Below, in pieces: positions 24,236 through 34,924 of a DNA stretch of 64,000 nucleotides (positions within the stretch are counted from its first letter, which is position 1; each line of letters starts with the position of its first letter). This DNA is from Acetobacter vaccinii (GTDB lineage Bacteria > Pseudomonadota > Alphaproteobacteria > Acetobacterales > Acetobacteraceae). The position numbers and the translations under genes were made by a program. The notes under the pieces were generated by a model. It had not been told where the DNA came from, did not search any database, and was given only the letters and a program-made list of their open reading frames with translations. The DNA is taken from the NCBI RefSeq assembly GCF_008365315.1, contig NZ_CP043506.1:1842001-1906000 (forward strand). The letters run 5' to 3'.

Positions 24236-25216
24236 TCAGGCGGCAGCAGCACTCGCTGCTACGCTTCCCACCTCTCGCCATGCGCTGTGACGGGCAAAAA
24301 GTTTCCGCAAAAGCTGGTTGTTCAGGCCATGGCCCGAGCGATGGCCCCGCAGACGGGCCTGCAATACCCCACCGGCAAGGTAAAGATCGCCCACGGCATC
24401 AAGCATTTTGTGGCGGATAAACTCATCCGGGCTGCGTAATCCGCTGGGGTTGAGAACGTGCTCACCATCCACCACCACGGCATTGTCGAGCGACCCGCCG
24501 CGCGCCAGACCAGCCTGGTGCAGGGCGTCTATTTCCTCACGCAGGGTAAAGGTGCGGCTGGCAGCCAACTCGGTGCGGAAGGATGTCGGGGTCAGGTCCA
24601 GCGTATAGGCCTGCCGCCCAATGGCACGGGCTGAAAACTCAATGCTGAGGGAGAGTGACAGGCCGGGGCTGGTGCTGGGCAGCAGTTCCACAAAAGCGTT
24701 GCCATGCTCGACCCGCACAGGCTCAAGCACTTCAAACATCTTGCGGGGCAGAGTCTGCTGCGTGCGTCCTGCACAGTCGAGCAGAAAGACAAAGTCGGTG
24801 GAGGACCCGTCAAAAACCGGCACCTCAGGCCCGTCCACCAGCACCAGAACATTGTCGATCCCACAGCCGTTCAGGGCGGCCATAAGGTGCTCGACTGTGG
24901 CAATGCGGTTTTCTGGGTGGGCCTGCTGCCCCAGTACGGTGCTCAGGCGGGTATCAATAACGCTGTCGTAGCGGGCAGGCAGGGGGGCGGCCTGTGGCAG
25001 ATCGGTACGCTGGAAAACAACACCGTGGCCCACCGGGGCGGGCTGGAGGCTGATCCGAATGGACTGGCCTGTATGCAGGCCTATCCCGACTGCGGAAATG
25101 GCATGGCGGAGAGTATGCTGCATTGGCAATGACTGCTGTGTCTGGCGTCGCGGGCGGAAAGTGTGGTGTTCTGCCACGCTGGTGTGCGGCGCTGTGTCTA
25201 TCGGCAGGCTGTCCAT
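24236..25216 (-). CDS. lpxC: UDP-3-O-acyl-N-acetylglucosamine deacetylase
   Basis: The zinc-dependent committed step of lipid A synthesis. Motifs include HTLRHAISAVGIGLHTGQ, EHLMAALNGCGIDNVLV (zinc His), FDGSSTDFVFLLDCAG, RTFTLREEIDALHQAGLARGGSLDNAVV and the zinc ligands of RHKMLDAVGDLYLAG. It is 326 residues from ATG 25216, with about 31 residues before the usual N-terminus; ATG 25123 would give the canonical MQHTLRHAI start, and no ribosome-binding site decides. A terminator after ftsZ separates it from the division genes, so it needs its own promoter in 25217-25320. Confidence 0.95.
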   Translation of the reverse strand: MDSLPIDTAPHTSVAEHHTFRPRRQTQQSLPMQHTLRHAISAVGIGLHTGQSIRISLQPAPVGHGVVFQRTDLPQAAPLPARYDSVIDTRLSTVLGQQAHPENRIATVEHLMAALNGCGIDNVLVLVDGPEVPVFDGSSTDFVFLLDCAGRTQQTLPRKMFEVLEPVRVEHGNAFVELLPSTSPGLSLSLSIEFSARAIGRQAYTLDLTPTSFRTELAASRTFTLREEIDALHQAGLARGGSLDNAVVVDGEHVLNPSGLRSPDEFIRHKMLDAVGDLYLAGGVLQARLRGHRSGHGLNNQLLRKLFARHSAWREVGSVAASAAAA

Positions 25217-25323
25217 GGTGCGGGCATCCGATCAGTCATGTAGGGCATCGTTGATTGCATAACGTTTAGGTGCTGCGCGGGATTGATGCGAGTCACTGAT
25301 TATTGCGGTCCATTACACAAAAA

Positions 25324-25354
25324 AAGCCGCACATCCGGGTGGAATGTGCGGCTT
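25324..25354 (-). terminator. Intrinsic terminator after ftsZ
   Basis: AAGCCGCACAT (25324-25334) pairs perfectly with ATGTGCGGCTT (25344-25354); on the minus strand the stem runs directly into a run of seven T. It ends 16 bases past the ftsZ stop and closes the division/cell-wall transcript. Confidence 0.9.
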
Positions 25355-25370
25355 GCGGGAATACTAGGCG

Positions 25371-26867
25371 TTAGCGGCGCAGGAAGGTCGGGATTTCAAG
25401 CCCGTTTTCCCCATCGCCCGAGCGCAGGCCATTGCCCTGTTCCGCCTGGCTGATGGTCGGCTGGGCCTGCGGTGTGGGCTCCTGACGGGTGCCATCGGGT
25501 GCACGGCGGAATGCACCGGTTACGCGGCCAAACAGGCTGCGTGATGCCGTGTCCTGCGGCGGGTAGGGGGCAGGACGGGGTGGTTCCGTAAACAGGTTGG
25601 CATGCTTTGATGCCGCAGGGGCGGCGGGTGCCACCGCTGCGGGGGCTGCGGCAACTTGACCCGGAATGGTGTGGGCCGGGGGGGCTGTCGTGCCAGTTGT
25701 AGGAGCTGCCTGTACCGGCTGGCGGGGCAGCGGGGCAGCCGTTGGCTCCACAGGTTTGGGGGCCGGTGCCGCTGTGGTTGCGGACGGAGTATGGGCAGGC
25801 TGGCTGACAGCAGGCCCGGTACCGGTTGCCTGAACCGGCACTTCTGTCGGGGCTTCGTTTTCAACCGGTGTCAGGTGCCCGCCATCGCTGCCTGCGGGAA
25901 TATCAATGCCCGTTGCAACCACAGAGACGCGCAGGCGACCGCTCATTTTTTCATCAATGACGGTGCCGAAGATCATGTTCGCATCTTCCGGCACTTCGCG
26001 GCAGACACGGTTGAAGGCTTCTTCCGCTTCGAAGAAGGTCATGTCCTCACCACCGGTCACATTGACCAGCAGGCCCTTGGCGCTGGACATGCAGGTGTCT
26101 TCCAGCAGGGGGTTGGAAATGGCGGCTTCGGCGGCTTCGACGGCGCGGTTTTCACCTTCGGCCTGACCGGTGCCCATCATGGCCTTGCCCATTTCCGCCA
26201 TGACGCTGCGGATGTCGGCAAAGTCGAGGTTGACGTAACCGCGTTCCATCATCAGGTCCGTCACGCCGCGCACACCCATGTTCAGCACTTCGTCAGCCAG
26301 TTTATAGGCTTCGCGCAGGGTGGTGCGTTCGTTGGCAATGCGGAAGAGGTTCTGGTTGGGGATGACAATCAGCGTATCAACATACTGCTGCAGGTCTTTG
26401 ATGCCGTCATCGGCAACACGGGCGCGGCGCTTGCCTTCGTAGGCGAAAGGCTTGCTGACAACCCCGATGGTCAGGATGTTACGTTCCCGCGCCATGCGCG
26501 CAATGACAGGGGCCGCACCCGTGCCGGTGCCACCGCCCATACCGGTGGTGATGAACACCATGTGCGCGCCGTCCAGATAGCGGGCAATTTCATCCGCTGC
26601 TTCCTCTGCCGCGGCACGGCCAACTTCCGGCTTGGCCCCGGCACCCAGCCCGTGGGTCAGGTGCGGGCCAAGCTGGATGCGGCTTTCGGCCAGGCTGCGG
26701 GCCAGACTCTGGGCATCGGTGTTGGCAACAACAAAATCAACACCTTCCAGATTGGAGGCAATCATGTTGTCAACCGCGTTCGTGCCACCACCGCCAACGC
26801 CGATTACTGTTATCTTCGGCGAAAAATCCGAATGCATCTGGGGAGGAACGGTAAGGTTGAGCGTCAT
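25371..26867 (-). CDS. ftsZ: Cell division protein FtsZ
   Basis: The tubulin homologue that forms the division ring. The 498-residue protein has the GTP-binding core ([22 protein letters not shown] at residues 111-117; the T7 loop [11 protein letters not shown]). After about residue 330 comes a long Pro/Ala/Thr-rich linker of about 140 residues, then the conserved C-terminal peptide [11 protein letters not shown] that binds FtsA. A good ribosome-binding sequence (GGGAG) lies 8 bases before ATG 26867. ftsA precedes it by 87 bp and a terminator follows. Confidence 0.98.
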   Translation of the reverse strand: MTLNLTVPPQMHSDFSPKITVIGVGGGGTNAVDNMIASNLEGVDFVVANTDAQSLARSLAESRIQLGPHLTHGLGAGAKPEVGRAAAEEAADEIARYLDGAHMVFITTGMGGGTGTGAAPVIARMARERNILTIGVVSKPFAYEGKRRARVADDGIKDLQQYVDTLIVIPNQNLFRIANERTTLREAYKLADEVLNMGVRGVTDLMMERGYVNLDFADIRSVMAEMGKAMMGTGQAEGENRAVEAAEAAISNPLLEDTCMSSAKGLLVNVTGGEDMTFFEAEEAFNRVCREVPEDANMIFGTVIDEKMSGRLRVSVVATGIDIPAGSDGGHLTPVENEAPTEVPVQATGTGPAVSQPAHTPSATTAAPAPKPVEPTAAPLPRQPVQAAPTTGTTAPPAHTIPGQVAAAPAAVAPAAPAASKHANLFTEPPRPAPYPPQDTASRSLFGRVTGAFRRAPDGTRQEPTPQAQPTISQAEQGNGLRSGDGENGLEIPTFLRR

Positions 26868-26954
26868 GGAGCATCTCCCGAAAGATGACGGATTGTTTGT
26901 AAGGAGCGCAGTTGGATAATTTGTGCAGAGTTTATCAGCGATTCTGCAGGCAGA

Positions 26955-28388
26955 TCAAACCCTCTGGCGAATAAAAGAAACAAGTTTCTGTAAAAAACCT
27001 GCAGGTGGTGCTTCGCGGAATTCCACATCACCAAATGGGCGTTCAGCACTGGCTGCCCAGAACAGTAGCCCTGCGGCTGTGGCAAAACCTGCTGCCGCAG
27101 CAGTGTTTTCTGGCAGGCCGATAATGTTTTTTGGCCGCCCCAGCCTGACAGAACGGGTAAAGCCGGGGCCGGAGTGGCGGCCAATGCTGACAGGTGTGCC
27201 AAGAATACGCTCGGCCAGGGGGCGGATGCCATCCAGCAGGGAACCGCCGCCAGTCAGCACAATTCGCCCGCTGGCAGCCATGCCAAGCCCGGCGCCATCA
27301 AGCCGCTCACGCACCAGTTCCAGTGTTTCTTCCATCCGGGGGCGGATGATGCGGCCAAGCTGCGCGCGGGATATCTGTTCAAAATGCGGGACATCATTGC
27401 CCAGCAGTTCAACAGTCAGGACTTCATCCTCCACATCGGAGGCCAGATCAGCGCTGCCATAAACGGTTTTGAGGCGCTCGGCATTGTCCAGGGAGGTGCT
27501 AAGCCCGCGTGCAATATCGCGCGTGACATGCAGCCCGCCCACCGCAATCTGGGCTGTATGCAGGATCTGTCCTTCCCCGAACACGGCAAGGGAGGTTGTG
27601 CCGCCGCCCATGTCCACCACCGTTGTGCCCAGGTCGCGCTCGTCCGCATCCAGCACCGACAGGCCGGAGGCAAGGGGGGAGGCCACAAGGGCTTCTATTT
27701 TCAGTTCGGTACGGGCCAGCACGGTTTCAAGGTTGATCAGGGCCGTGGTGGCGGCGTCGATAATGTGCAGCCGGGCCTTCAGAGTCTCGCACAGATGGCC
27801 CCTGGGGTCCGACACGCCTTCCGTATCATCAACGGTAAAGTCGATGGGGAGTGTATGAATGACCTCGCGGTCCTGCACTGTGGCCTGGATACGCCCTTCG
27901 GTGACCACGCGGCGCAGGTCGGCATCGGTCACGACGCGCCCGCCAATGGGCCAGCGGACATTGAACAGGCGGCTGGCGGGGTGCCCACAGGACAGGTTGA
28001 CCACAACCCGGTCTATCGGCCGCTCGGCCATGGTTTCGGCTTGCGCGACCGTGGCACGGATGGCGGCTTCGGCATCGCGCAGGTCGGTGATTGCGCCGTT
28101 ACGCACCCCTGCGGAGCGCCGCCAGCCATAGCCTGTGACCCGTAGTGTGCCGTTAGGTTCGCCCTTGCCGATCAGGCAGCTGATCTTGGTCGAGCCAATA
28201 TCAAGGACCGCGCAGTAGCCATGCCGCCAGACGTGGGGGCGCTTGTTCTTCTCGCTGGGGGGGAGGGGCAGGGATGTGTCACCACCACTCATGCGCAGGT
28301 GTGATGCGGTGGACCCCGCGCGCTTTTTGCGCCCGCGCCCGCCAAGCCCGCCCGCCATGGAAGGGGATGTCCACACTGTCTCAGTCAT
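26955..28388 (-). CDS. ftsA: Cell division protein FtsA
   Basis: The actin-like membrane tether of FtsZ. The 477-residue protein begins with an unusually long Ser/Gly/Arg-rich leader of about 55 residues before the phosphate-1 motif (CAVLDIGSTKISCLIG). Then come the 1C domain, the DMGGGTTSLAVF phosphate-2 motif, VLTGGGSLLDGI, and a C-terminal amphipathic helix (PAGFLQKLVSFIRQRV) for membrane binding. ATG 28388 overlaps the ftsQ stop by 8 bp. No nearer Met gives a shorter family-like start except the one in LRMSGGD, so the leader length is uncertain. Confidence 0.96.
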   Translation of the reverse strand: MTETVWTSPSMAGGLGGRGRKKRAGSTASHLRMSGGDTSLPLPPSEKNKRPHVWRHGYCAVLDIGSTKISCLIGKGEPNGTLRVTGYGWRRSAGVRNGAITDLRDAEAAIRATVAQAETMAERPIDRVVVNLSCGHPASRLFNVRWPIGGRVVTDADLRRVVTEGRIQATVQDREVIHTLPIDFTVDDTEGVSDPRGHLCETLKARLHIIDAATTALINLETVLARTELKIEALVASPLASGLSVLDADERDLGTTVVDMGGGTTSLAVFGEGQILHTAQIAVGGLHVTRDIARGLSTSLDNAERLKTVYGSADLASDVEDEVLTVELLGNDVPHFEQISRAQLGRIIRPRMEETLELVRERLDGAGLGMAASGRIVLTGGGSLLDGIRPLAERILGTPVSIGRHSGPGFTRSVRLGRPKNIIGLPENTAAAAGFATAAGLLFWAASAERPFGDVEFREAPPAGFLQKLVSFIRQRV

Positions 28389-29313
28389 GCTGTGCGTTTT
28401 CCGTCTGGGGGTGCCGCGTGGTGTCGGGGGCTGCGGGTTGCGGGTGTGCGGCAGGCGTAGTGCCCCCTGTCGGGGGGGCAGTGTCAGCCGGGGTGGGGGC
28501 AGGGGTGGGGCGCTCGCGAATGGTCAGCCTGTCGGGCAGACGCATGTCTATCAGCAGGACGGGTCTGTCCAGCAGGCGGGTCGTGGCGTCCAGCTTGGCC
28601 AGTCGGTGAATGGCAGGTTCTTCCTCGCCCTCGGGTAAAAGCACGGTTGCGCCGTCGCGCAGGGTCAGGTTCCAGCGGCGATTGCTGACCCGGACCGCCG
28701 CAGTAACGCGTGACTTCACCTCTGGTTCCTGCGCCAGCAGGTCAATCAGGGTAGCGGCGGCCTCATTCGCGCCATCACCCACAACAAGGGGCAGGCGGGT
28801 AAAGGCTGTGGCGTCCTTGCTGCTGGAGCCTTGGTCCGGCACGCGCTGGCCCTGCCGGTCAATGAGCATGAACTGTCCCTGATGCTGCCACACGGCATAG
28901 GGGGGACGTTCGACAATCTGCACCTCGATCTCACCTGACAGATGTCGGGAGACCGCAACATGGTCAATAAACGGCAGGGTGTTCAGCTTGGCGCGGGCAC
29001 GCAGCACATTAAAGCTCAGCACCGGGTCGCCCACACGCACACCCAGCGCCTGACGGATGGCGGCCTCGTCCGTCAGTTGTGCCCCTTCTATACGGATATT
29101 GGTAATCCGCAGGGCGGCTGTGCCGAGCAGCCTGTCACGCAGGGGCAGGATTCGGTCCTGCACTGCGGGCACCTGCACGGCAAACCAGGCTCCGCCCCCA
29201 AGGGCAGCCATCATGGCAAGCCCCAGCAAGGGCCGCAACAGCCGCTTCTGGCGGCGTATGAACAACCCGCTGCGGGATGGACGGTCCTTGGGAGAGGAGG
29301 GGCGTTGGTTCAT
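28381..29313 (-). CDS. ftsQ: Cell division protein FtsQ
   Basis: A bitopic inner-membrane divisome protein, 310 residues. A basic cytoplasmic N-terminus (LFIRRQKRLLRPLLG) leads into one transmembrane helix (LAMMAALGGGAWFAVQV), then the POTRA domain (ITNIRIEGAQLTDEAAIRQALG) and the FtsQ domain with VAVSRHLSGEIEVQIVERPPYAVW. The C-terminal 50 residues are Pro/Thr/Ala-rich. ATG 29313 overlaps the ddlB stop as ATGA; the open frame upstream runs into ddlB and is not used. Confidence 0.95.
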   Translation of the reverse strand: MNQRPSSPKDRPSRSGLFIRRQKRLLRPLLGLAMMAALGGGAWFAVQVPAVQDRILPLRDRLLGTAALRITNIRIEGAQLTDEAAIRQALGVRVGDPVLSFNVLRARAKLNTLPFIDHVAVSRHLSGEIEVQIVERPPYAVWQHQGQFMLIDRQGQRVPDQGSSSKDATAFTRLPLVVGDGANEAAATLIDLLAQEPEVKSRVTAAVRVSNRRWNLTLRDGATVLLPEGEEEPAIHRLAKLDATTRLLDRPVLLIDMRLPDRLTIRERPTPAPTPADTAPPTGGTTPAAHPQPAAPDTTRHPQTENAQHD

Positions 29314-30248
29314 GCCCGGCAGGTAGCCTGTGCAACAAGCCAGCCACACAGTTCGGGGTAGCTGATCCCGCAGTAGGCTGCCTGTTCTGGCAGGAGCGAT
29401 GTTTCCGTCATGCCCGGCTGGGTGTTGACCTCCAGCAGCACAAGGCGCGGCTTGCCGGGCTGGGTGTCATCAAGGCGGAAGTCCGATCGGCTGGCTCCGG
29501 CACACCCCAGCACGTGGTGGGCGGCAACGGCGACTTCCATGGCCTGACGGGCTGTTTCCGGGTCGATCTGGGCAGGCAGCACATGGCGGGAGCCACCGGC
29601 TGTGTATTTGGCGGCATAGTCATAAAAGCCGGTGCCATCACCACAGGGTGTAATGTCGGTGACGGTCAGCGCCCGTTCCCCCATGACCCCGACTGTAATT
29701 TCCCGACCGGGGATAAAGGCTTCCACCAGCGCGTAGGGGCCGAAACGCCAGTCCTGCGCAATTTGCGCGCGCGTGTTGGAGCCGGGGTGAACAATGGAAA
29801 CCCCGACCGAGGAGCCCTCGCTCACAGGTTTGACCACATAGGGGGCAGGCAGAGGGTCGGCGGCGGCAAGGGTGGCAATATCCACCATCCGCCCTTCGGC
29901 CACGGGCAGTCCTGCGGCCAGAAAGGCAGCGCGAGCGGCCTCCTTGTTCATGGCCGTGGCTGAGGCCCGCACGCCAGAATGAGTGTAGGGGATGCCGAGC
30001 CAGTCCAGTACACCCTGAATACAGCCATCTTCACCAAAGCGGCCATGCAGGGCGTTAAAAACGACATCGGGTTTTTGCTGGGTCAACTGGCTGACCAGGT
30101 CCGCCAGATCAGCTCCGGCATCGAGTGTCTGCACCTGATAGCCAAGGCTTGTCAGGGCTGCGGCCACCCCCGCGCCGGAAGACAGGCTGACAGCCCGCTC
30201 GGAAGAAATCCCGCCCATGAGCACGGTGACGCGTTTTGTCGTGGTCAT
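29310..30248 (-). CDS. ddlB: D-alanine--D-alanine ligase
   Basis: Makes the D-Ala-D-Ala dipeptide for peptidoglycan. The 312-residue ATP-grasp protein has VLMGGISSERAVSLSSG at its start, NALHGRFGEDGCIQGVLDWLGIPYTHSG, the ATP-site VVKPVSEGSSVGVSIV and LLEVNTQPGMTETSLLPEQA at the end. ATG 30248 overlaps the murB stop as ATGA. The chain murB-ddlB-ftsQ matches other Alphaproteobacteria. Confidence 0.96.
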   Translation of the reverse strand: MTTTKRVTVLMGGISSERAVSLSSGAGVAAALTSLGYQVQTLDAGADLADLVSQLTQQKPDVVFNALHGRFGEDGCIQGVLDWLGIPYTHSGVRASATAMNKEAARAAFLAAGLPVAEGRMVDIATLAAADPLPAPYVVKPVSEGSSVGVSIVHPGSNTRAQIAQDWRFGPYALVEAFIPGREITVGVMGERALTVTDITPCGDGTGFYDYAAKYTAGGSRHVLPAQIDPETARQAMEVAVAAHHVLGCAGASRSDFRLDDTQPGKPRLVLLEVNTQPGMTETSLLPEQAAYCGISYPELCGWLVAQATCRA

Positions 30249-31189
30249 TGGGGCAAGGCCTCCGTTCTGCCGAGTCGTTTGATTTCCCAATGCAGGTGCA
30301 CACCACAATGCTGGGCTACTCTGGTGCGGACATCCTCACCCAAAGCTTCAAGCTCTGCGGCAGTGGCCGTGCCCAGGTTGATGAGAAAGTTGCAGTGCTT
30401 CTCGCTTACCTGTGCCCCGCCCAGTTGCAGGCCACGACAGCCTGCGGCGTCTATCAGTTCCCACGCTTTCAGGGCGCTGACTTCGGGTTCGGGATTGCGG
30501 AAAGTGGACCCTCCGGTTCTTGCCCGTACGGGTTGGGACAGTTCCCGCGCGGCACGTACCTGGGCAATGCGCCCGGCAATATCGGCCGGGGCGGCAGGGG
30601 TGCCACGCAGGCGTGCGCGGGTAACGACTGCCCCTTCGGGCAGGCCGGAGCGGCGGTAGCCAAAGCGCAGGGCTGCGTTATCCAGTGTCAGCACGCTGCC
30701 ATCGCGCGTGACAATTTCCGCCCAGTCCAGCACGGTGGCAATATCAGACCCGTAAGCCCCGGCGTTCATCCGCACGGCACCGCCAATGGAGCCAGGAATG
30801 CCCGCCAGAAATTCCAGCCCGGCCAACCCGGCCTCGGCAGCCTGTTCAGCCACGGTCGCATCCAGGCATGCGCCCCCGGCTACAAGACCGTCTGCCTCAA
30901 CCGTAATGCCTGAAAAACCACGGGCCAGCCGGATAACCAGCCCTTCCAGCCCACCATCGCGGATGATGACGTTGGAGCAGGCACCCAGCACAGTGACAGG
31001 CAGTTCGGGCGACAGGTTTTGCAGGGCCGTGGCCAGGTCTTCCGTATCGGCTGGTTGGTACAGCCACTCGGCAGCCCCACCAACCCGGAACCAGGTGCGT
31101 GCGCCCAGCGGTGCCTGCGGGGTCAGGCGGCCGCGTGTGGTGGACAGGGCCTTTGTGACCATGTCCTGCAAGGTGGGTGTGTTGCTCAT
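30245..31189 (-). CDS. murB: UDP-N-acetylenolpyruvoylglucosamine reductase
   Basis: An FAD enzyme that reduces UDP-GlcNAc-enolpyruvate to UDP-MurNAc with NADPH. The 314-residue protein shows the FAD-binding segment [55 protein letters not shown] and the C-terminal [10 protein letters not shown] with its catalytic Ser. ATG 31189 overlaps the murC stop as ATGA. Lengths and motifs fit type II MurB. Confidence 0.96.
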   Translation of the reverse strand: MSNTPTLQDMVTKALSTTRGRLTPQAPLGARTWFRVGGAAEWLYQPADTEDLATALQNLSPELPVTVLGACSNVIIRDGGLEGLVIRLARGFSGITVEADGLVAGGACLDATVAEQAAEAGLAGLEFLAGIPGSIGGAVRMNAGAYGSDIATVLDWAEIVTRDGSVLTLDNAALRFGYRRSGLPEGAVVTRARLRGTPAAPADIAGRIAQVRAARELSQPVRARTGGSTFRNPEPEVSALKAWELIDAAGCRGLQLGGAQVSEKHCNFLINLGTATAAELEALGEDVRTRVAQHCGVHLHWEIKRLGRTEALPQ

Positions 31190-32619
31190 GCCGCGCCGGT
31201 GCCCCGGCCTTTGTCCTGGAGGGCGGCCAGTTCTGCGGGCAGGGTCTGCGCCCAGTTGGTAATGGTGCCAGCGCCCAGACACACCACGTAATCCCCCGGC
31301 CGGGCAATGGCGTTGATCATCTCGGCCAGATGTTCCGGGCTGGAAAGCGGCACGACCGAGCGGTGTCCACGTTCGCGCAGGCCTTCTATCAGCCTGTCGC
31401 GGTTGATGTCGGGCAGGGGTTCTTCCCCAGCAGCGTAAACATCGCTGACAATCACGGTATCGGCGTCGTTCATGCAGGTGCAGAAGTCGGAAAACAGGGT
31501 TTTCAGGCGGGAGTAGCGATGCGGCTGCATCACCGCGATTACACGGCTGGCCCCTGCCTGTCGGGCGGCTTTCAGCACGGCGGCAATCTCGACCGGGTGG
31601 TGGCCGTAATCGTCAATAACGGTAATGCCGCCCGCTTCCCCCGTGCGGGTAAAGCGCCGTTTGACACCGCGGAAACTGGCCAGACCGGAGCGGATGACAT
31701 CGGCGCTGATGTCCATTTCCGTGGCAACAGCAATGGCGGCCAGAGCATTCTGCACGTTGTGCGCCCCCAGCATGGGCAGGCGGAAGGGGCCAGCCTTGCG
31801 GGTGCGGCGTGTCACACGGTCCGTCAGTGTGACCTCAAACGTGGCGCCAAGCTTGTCGGTAATCACCTTTTCGGCCCGTACATCGGCCTGGGGGGAAAAC
31901 CCGTAGGTGACAATGCGGTGGTCCGACAGGCGCGGGATCATCTGCTGCACACCGGGGTGGTCGATGCACAGCACGGCAAAACCATAGAACGGCACGTTGG
32001 ACACAAACTGGTCGTATCCGGCTTCCATCGCCTCAGCCGTGCCCCAGTGGTCAAGGTGCTCGGGGTCCATGTTGGTGACAACCGAGATCACCGAGGGCAG
32101 GCGCAGGAAGGAGCCGTCGCTTTCATCAGCTTCCACCACCATCCAGTCGCCCTTGCCCATGCGGGTGTTGGTGCCATAGGCCTCGATAATGCCGCCATTG
32201 ATCACGGTGGGGTCCAGCCGTGCGGCTTCCAGCACGGCGGCCACAAGGCTTGTGGTCGTGGTTTTGCCGTGGGTGCCGCCTACGGCAATGGCCCAGCGCA
32301 GGCGCATGAGTTCGGCCAGCATTTCGGCCCGGCGGACAACGGGCACCAGCCGGGCGCGGGCGGCCAGCACCTCGGGGTTGTCGCGGCTGACTGCGGTGGA
32401 AATCACCACAACCTGTGCGTTGCCCAGATTTGCCGCGTCATGCCCGATGGCAACGGGAATACCCGCAGCGCGCAGGCGGCGCACATTGGCGTTTTCAGCA
32501 ATGTCCGACCCCTGGACGGAATACCCCAGCAGGCACAGCACCTCGGCAATGCCGGACATGCCAATGCCGCCAATGCCGACAAAATGGATGGTTCCGATGG
32601 ACAGGGGCAGGGCTCTCAT
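31186..32619 (-). CDS. murC: UDP-N-acetylmuramate--L-alanine ligase
   Basis: Adds L-Ala to UDP-MurNAc, the first of the ATP-dependent Mur ligases. At 477 residues it has [18 protein letters not shown] at the N-terminus, the P-loop [20 protein letters not shown], the middle-domain [11 protein letters not shown] and [20 protein letters not shown] in the C-terminal domain. ATG 32619 overlaps the murG stop as ATGA. Confidence 0.97.
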   Translation of the reverse strand: MRALPLSIGTIHFVGIGGIGMSGIAEVLCLLGYSVQGSDIAENANVRRLRAAGIPVAIGHDAANLGNAQVVVISTAVSRDNPEVLAARARLVPVVRRAEMLAELMRLRWAIAVGGTHGKTTTTSLVAAVLEAARLDPTVINGGIIEAYGTNTRMGKGDWMVVEADESDGSFLRLPSVISVVTNMDPEHLDHWGTAEAMEAGYDQFVSNVPFYGFAVLCIDHPGVQQMIPRLSDHRIVTYGFSPQADVRAEKVITDKLGATFEVTLTDRVTRRTRKAGPFRLPMLGAHNVQNALAAIAVATEMDISADVIRSGLASFRGVKRRFTRTGEAGGITVIDDYGHHPVEIAAVLKAARQAGASRVIAVMQPHRYSRLKTLFSDFCTCMNDADTVIVSDVYAAGEEPLPDINRDRLIEGLRERGHRSVVPLSSPEHLAEMINAIARPGDYVVCLGAGTITNWAQTLPAELAALQDKGRGTGAA

Positions 32620-33761
32620 GGGCGTGTCTCCATGCCGTTCGAGGGCGAAGGGGCGTGCGAGGGGGAAAGCTGGAGGCATTCTTCTACTGTATTGGCCAGG
32701 CGCTGTGCGGCGTCCGGGCGGGCAAGTGCTGCCGCTGCCATGGCCGCCTGGGCGAGGTCTTGAGGAGTGGTGAAAAGGTCCGTCAGGCGCGAAGCCAGGG
32801 CGACGGGTGTGAAATCCGGCTGGCGCACCATCCAGCCCGCCCCGGCCTGGGTGATGGCACGGGCGTTTTCTGTCTGCTCATCACTGGCCGCCAGAGGCAG
32901 CGGCACAAGGATGGACGGACGCCCGGCGGTGGTGATTTCTGCAATGGAGGAGCCACCCGCCCGCCCGATGACCAGATGGGCATTGGCCAGCAGGTCAGGC
33001 ACATCGTTCAGGAAAGGCTCCACCCGTGCCGTAATGCCCATGCTGGCATAAGCGGCCCGCACGGTCTCCAGGTCTTCCTTACGGGCCTGCTGGGTCACAT
33101 GGACTTGCGTGCGCAACGCATCGGGCAGGCGGGCAAGGGCATCAGGGACCACCTGCGAGAACACACGTGCCCCCAATGACCCCCCCCAGACCAGCAGGTT
33201 GATGCGGTTTTGGGGCGGCGCCCAGGGCTTGCCTGCCAGAGCGGCTATGGCGGGGCGCACGGGCATGCCTGTCAGTTCGGTTCTGGAGCCAATGGGCAGG
33301 CGCGCAACGGAGGGAAAGGATGTCGCAATAACATCGGCAAAGCGCGACAGCAGGGCATTGGCCTTGCCCAGCACGGCATTGCCTTCATGGATGATCAGGG
33401 CCGGGTGCTTGCGCCCCAGCAGCCGTGCGCCCAGCAACGGTGGCACGGAGGGATAGCCCCCAAAGCCCACAACCGCATCAGGCTGCAACGCGGACAGGAT
33501 ACGCCGGGCCTCCCACGCGCTGCGGAGCAGGGTCAGGCCCGCGCGGGCCGCACGCAGGGGGCCACGCCCGGCTACGCCCGCCCCAGCCAGCACATATTGC
33601 CTGCCGGTGGAAAACACGCCGGTGTCCCGCCTGCCCGCACGGGCGTCGGTCATCAGCACCAGCGTGTGGCCCCGGCTGGCCAGAGCGTCGGCCAGAGCTT
33701 CGGCAGGGAAAAAATGCCCGCCCGTGCCGCCTGCGGCAATAACAATGGTGCTTGGCTTCAT
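32616..33761 (-). CDS. murG: UDP-GlcNAc:undecaprenyl-PP-MurNAc-pentapeptide transferase
   Basis: A peripheral inner-membrane GT28 glycosyltransferase that converts lipid I to lipid II. The 381-residue protein has the first glycine loop [44 protein letters not shown], the third glycine loop [15 protein letters not shown], and the UDP-GlcNAc site [27 protein letters not shown] 33761 overlaps the ftsW stop as ATGA. Confidence 0.97.
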   Translation of the reverse strand: MKPSTIVIAAGGTGGHFFPAEALADALASRGHTLVLMTDARAGRRDTGVFSTGRQYVLAGAGVAGRGPLRAARAGLTLLRSAWEARRILSALQPDAVVGFGGYPSVPPLLGARLLGRKHPALIIHEGNAVLGKANALLSRFADVIATSFPSVARLPIGSRTELTGMPVRPAIAALAGKPWAPPQNRINLLVWGGSLGARVFSQVVPDALARLPDALRTQVHVTQQARKEDLETVRAAYASMGITARVEPFLNDVPDLLANAHLVIGRAGGSSIAEITTAGRPSILVPLPLAASDEQTENARAITQAGAGWMVRQPDFTPVALASRLTDLFTTPQDLAQAAMAAAALARPDAAQRLANTVEECLQLSPSHAPSPSNGMETRP

Positions 33762-34921
33762 GCGGACCGCCAGTGTCTGAGTGTGGCTACAAACCTGCTG
33801 CCAGCAGGGTTTTCCCCCGGCTGCTGCCGTGTCAGGGCCAGAATCATGCCAATGGCCAGCGCGATGGACATGGCCGATGACCCCCCATAGGAAATGAACG
33901 GCAAGGTCATGCCCTTGGTCGGGATAAGGTGGAGGGAGGAGGCCATGTTAACAAAGGCCTGCAACCCAAAACCCGTGACCAGCCCTGCGGTGGAGATGAT
34001 GACAAACGGATCATCCTCACGGATCAGGCGCAGCAGGGTGCGAATAACAATGGTTGCAAAAACGCAGATGATGAGCATGCACACAACCAGCCCGTATTCC
34101 TCCCCCGCCACGGCAAAGACAAAGTCGGCATGGGCGTCGGGCAGCAGGTCCTTGACGCGGCCCTCCCCAGGGCCACGGCCCATCAGTCCACCATTGCCAA
34201 AGGCGCGCAGGGCGGTGTCAATCTGGTAGTGGTCGCCTACGTTGGGGTGCAAAAACCGCTCCACGCGTGAGCGCACGTGCGGGAAGATGAAAAAAGCCCC
34301 CACCCCAGCGCCCGCCATGGCCCCACAGCCAACGCCCACAAGAGCAAGGTTGAGCCCGTCAACAAAAAGCTGGGCCAGAAAGACCGAGGTAATGACGGTC
34401 AGCATCCCGATGTCAGGCTGGGACTTCAGCAGCAGCACGATAACGCCGTACAGCGCAAACGCGATCAGCATACCGGGGAAGTGGCGCAGGGTGTGCCGCT
34501 GTGTCAGCAGCCAGCCGGTGGCGACCGCAAAACAGGGCTTGAGGAATTCGGACGGCTGGAGCGACATCATCGGCAGGGCAATCCACCGTCTGGCCCCCTT
34601 GATTTCCAACCCATGCACCAGTGTTAGTCCGGTAGCCCCGAGCATGAGTGCCCCACCCAGCAAGGACAGCCGGAGCACAGACCTGCGGGACAGCATGGAA
34701 ATGGAAATGACGATCACCCCGGCCAGCGCCAGAAACACAACCTGTTTAAGAATAAACATGTTGCGTGACGCGCCAATACGCACAGCCACGGCAGGGCTTG
34801 CGGCCAGCATGAGGATATAGCCAAACCCGATCAGGATAAACGCGCAGATCAGCGTGGTGCGGTCGATATTGCGCCACCAGCGGCCGAAGGAGGAATCATC
34901 GGTGCGGGAATATCCGGCCAT
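33758..34921 (-). CDS. ftsW: Peptidoglycan polymerase FtsW (SEDS family)
   Basis: A SEDS-family septal glycosyltransferase, 387 residues, with about ten membrane segments. Signatures include HGLEIKGARRWIALPMMSLQPSEFLKP and, near the C-terminus, LHLIPTKGMTLPFISYGGSS. The essential Asp region of SEDS proteins falls in the loop containing SQPDIGMLTVI. It works with FtsI encoded seven genes upstream. murD ends three bases before its start codon. Confidence 0.96.
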   Translation of the reverse strand: MAGYSRTDDSSFGRWWRNIDRTTLICAFILIGFGYILMLAASPAVAVRIGASRNMFILKQVVFLALAGVIVISISMLSRRSVLRLSLLGGALMLGATGLTLVHGLEIKGARRWIALPMMSLQPSEFLKPCFAVATGWLLTQRHTLRHFPGMLIAFALYGVIVLLLKSQPDIGMLTVITSVFLAQLFVDGLNLALVGVGCGAMAGAGVGAFFIFPHVRSRVERFLHPNVGDHYQIDTALRAFGNGGLMGRGPGEGRVKDLLPDAHADFVFAVAGEEYGLVVCMLIICVFATIVIRTLLRLIREDDPFVIISTAGLVTGFGLQAFVNMASSLHLIPTKGMTLPFISYGGSSAMSIALAIGMILALTRQQPGENPAGSRFVATLRHWRSA

Positions 34922-34924
34922 TGC

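Noticed and set aside
31177-32763. 528-codon plus-strand frame opposite murC
   Set aside because: Antisense to a certain gene, Gly/His-rich translation without motifs.
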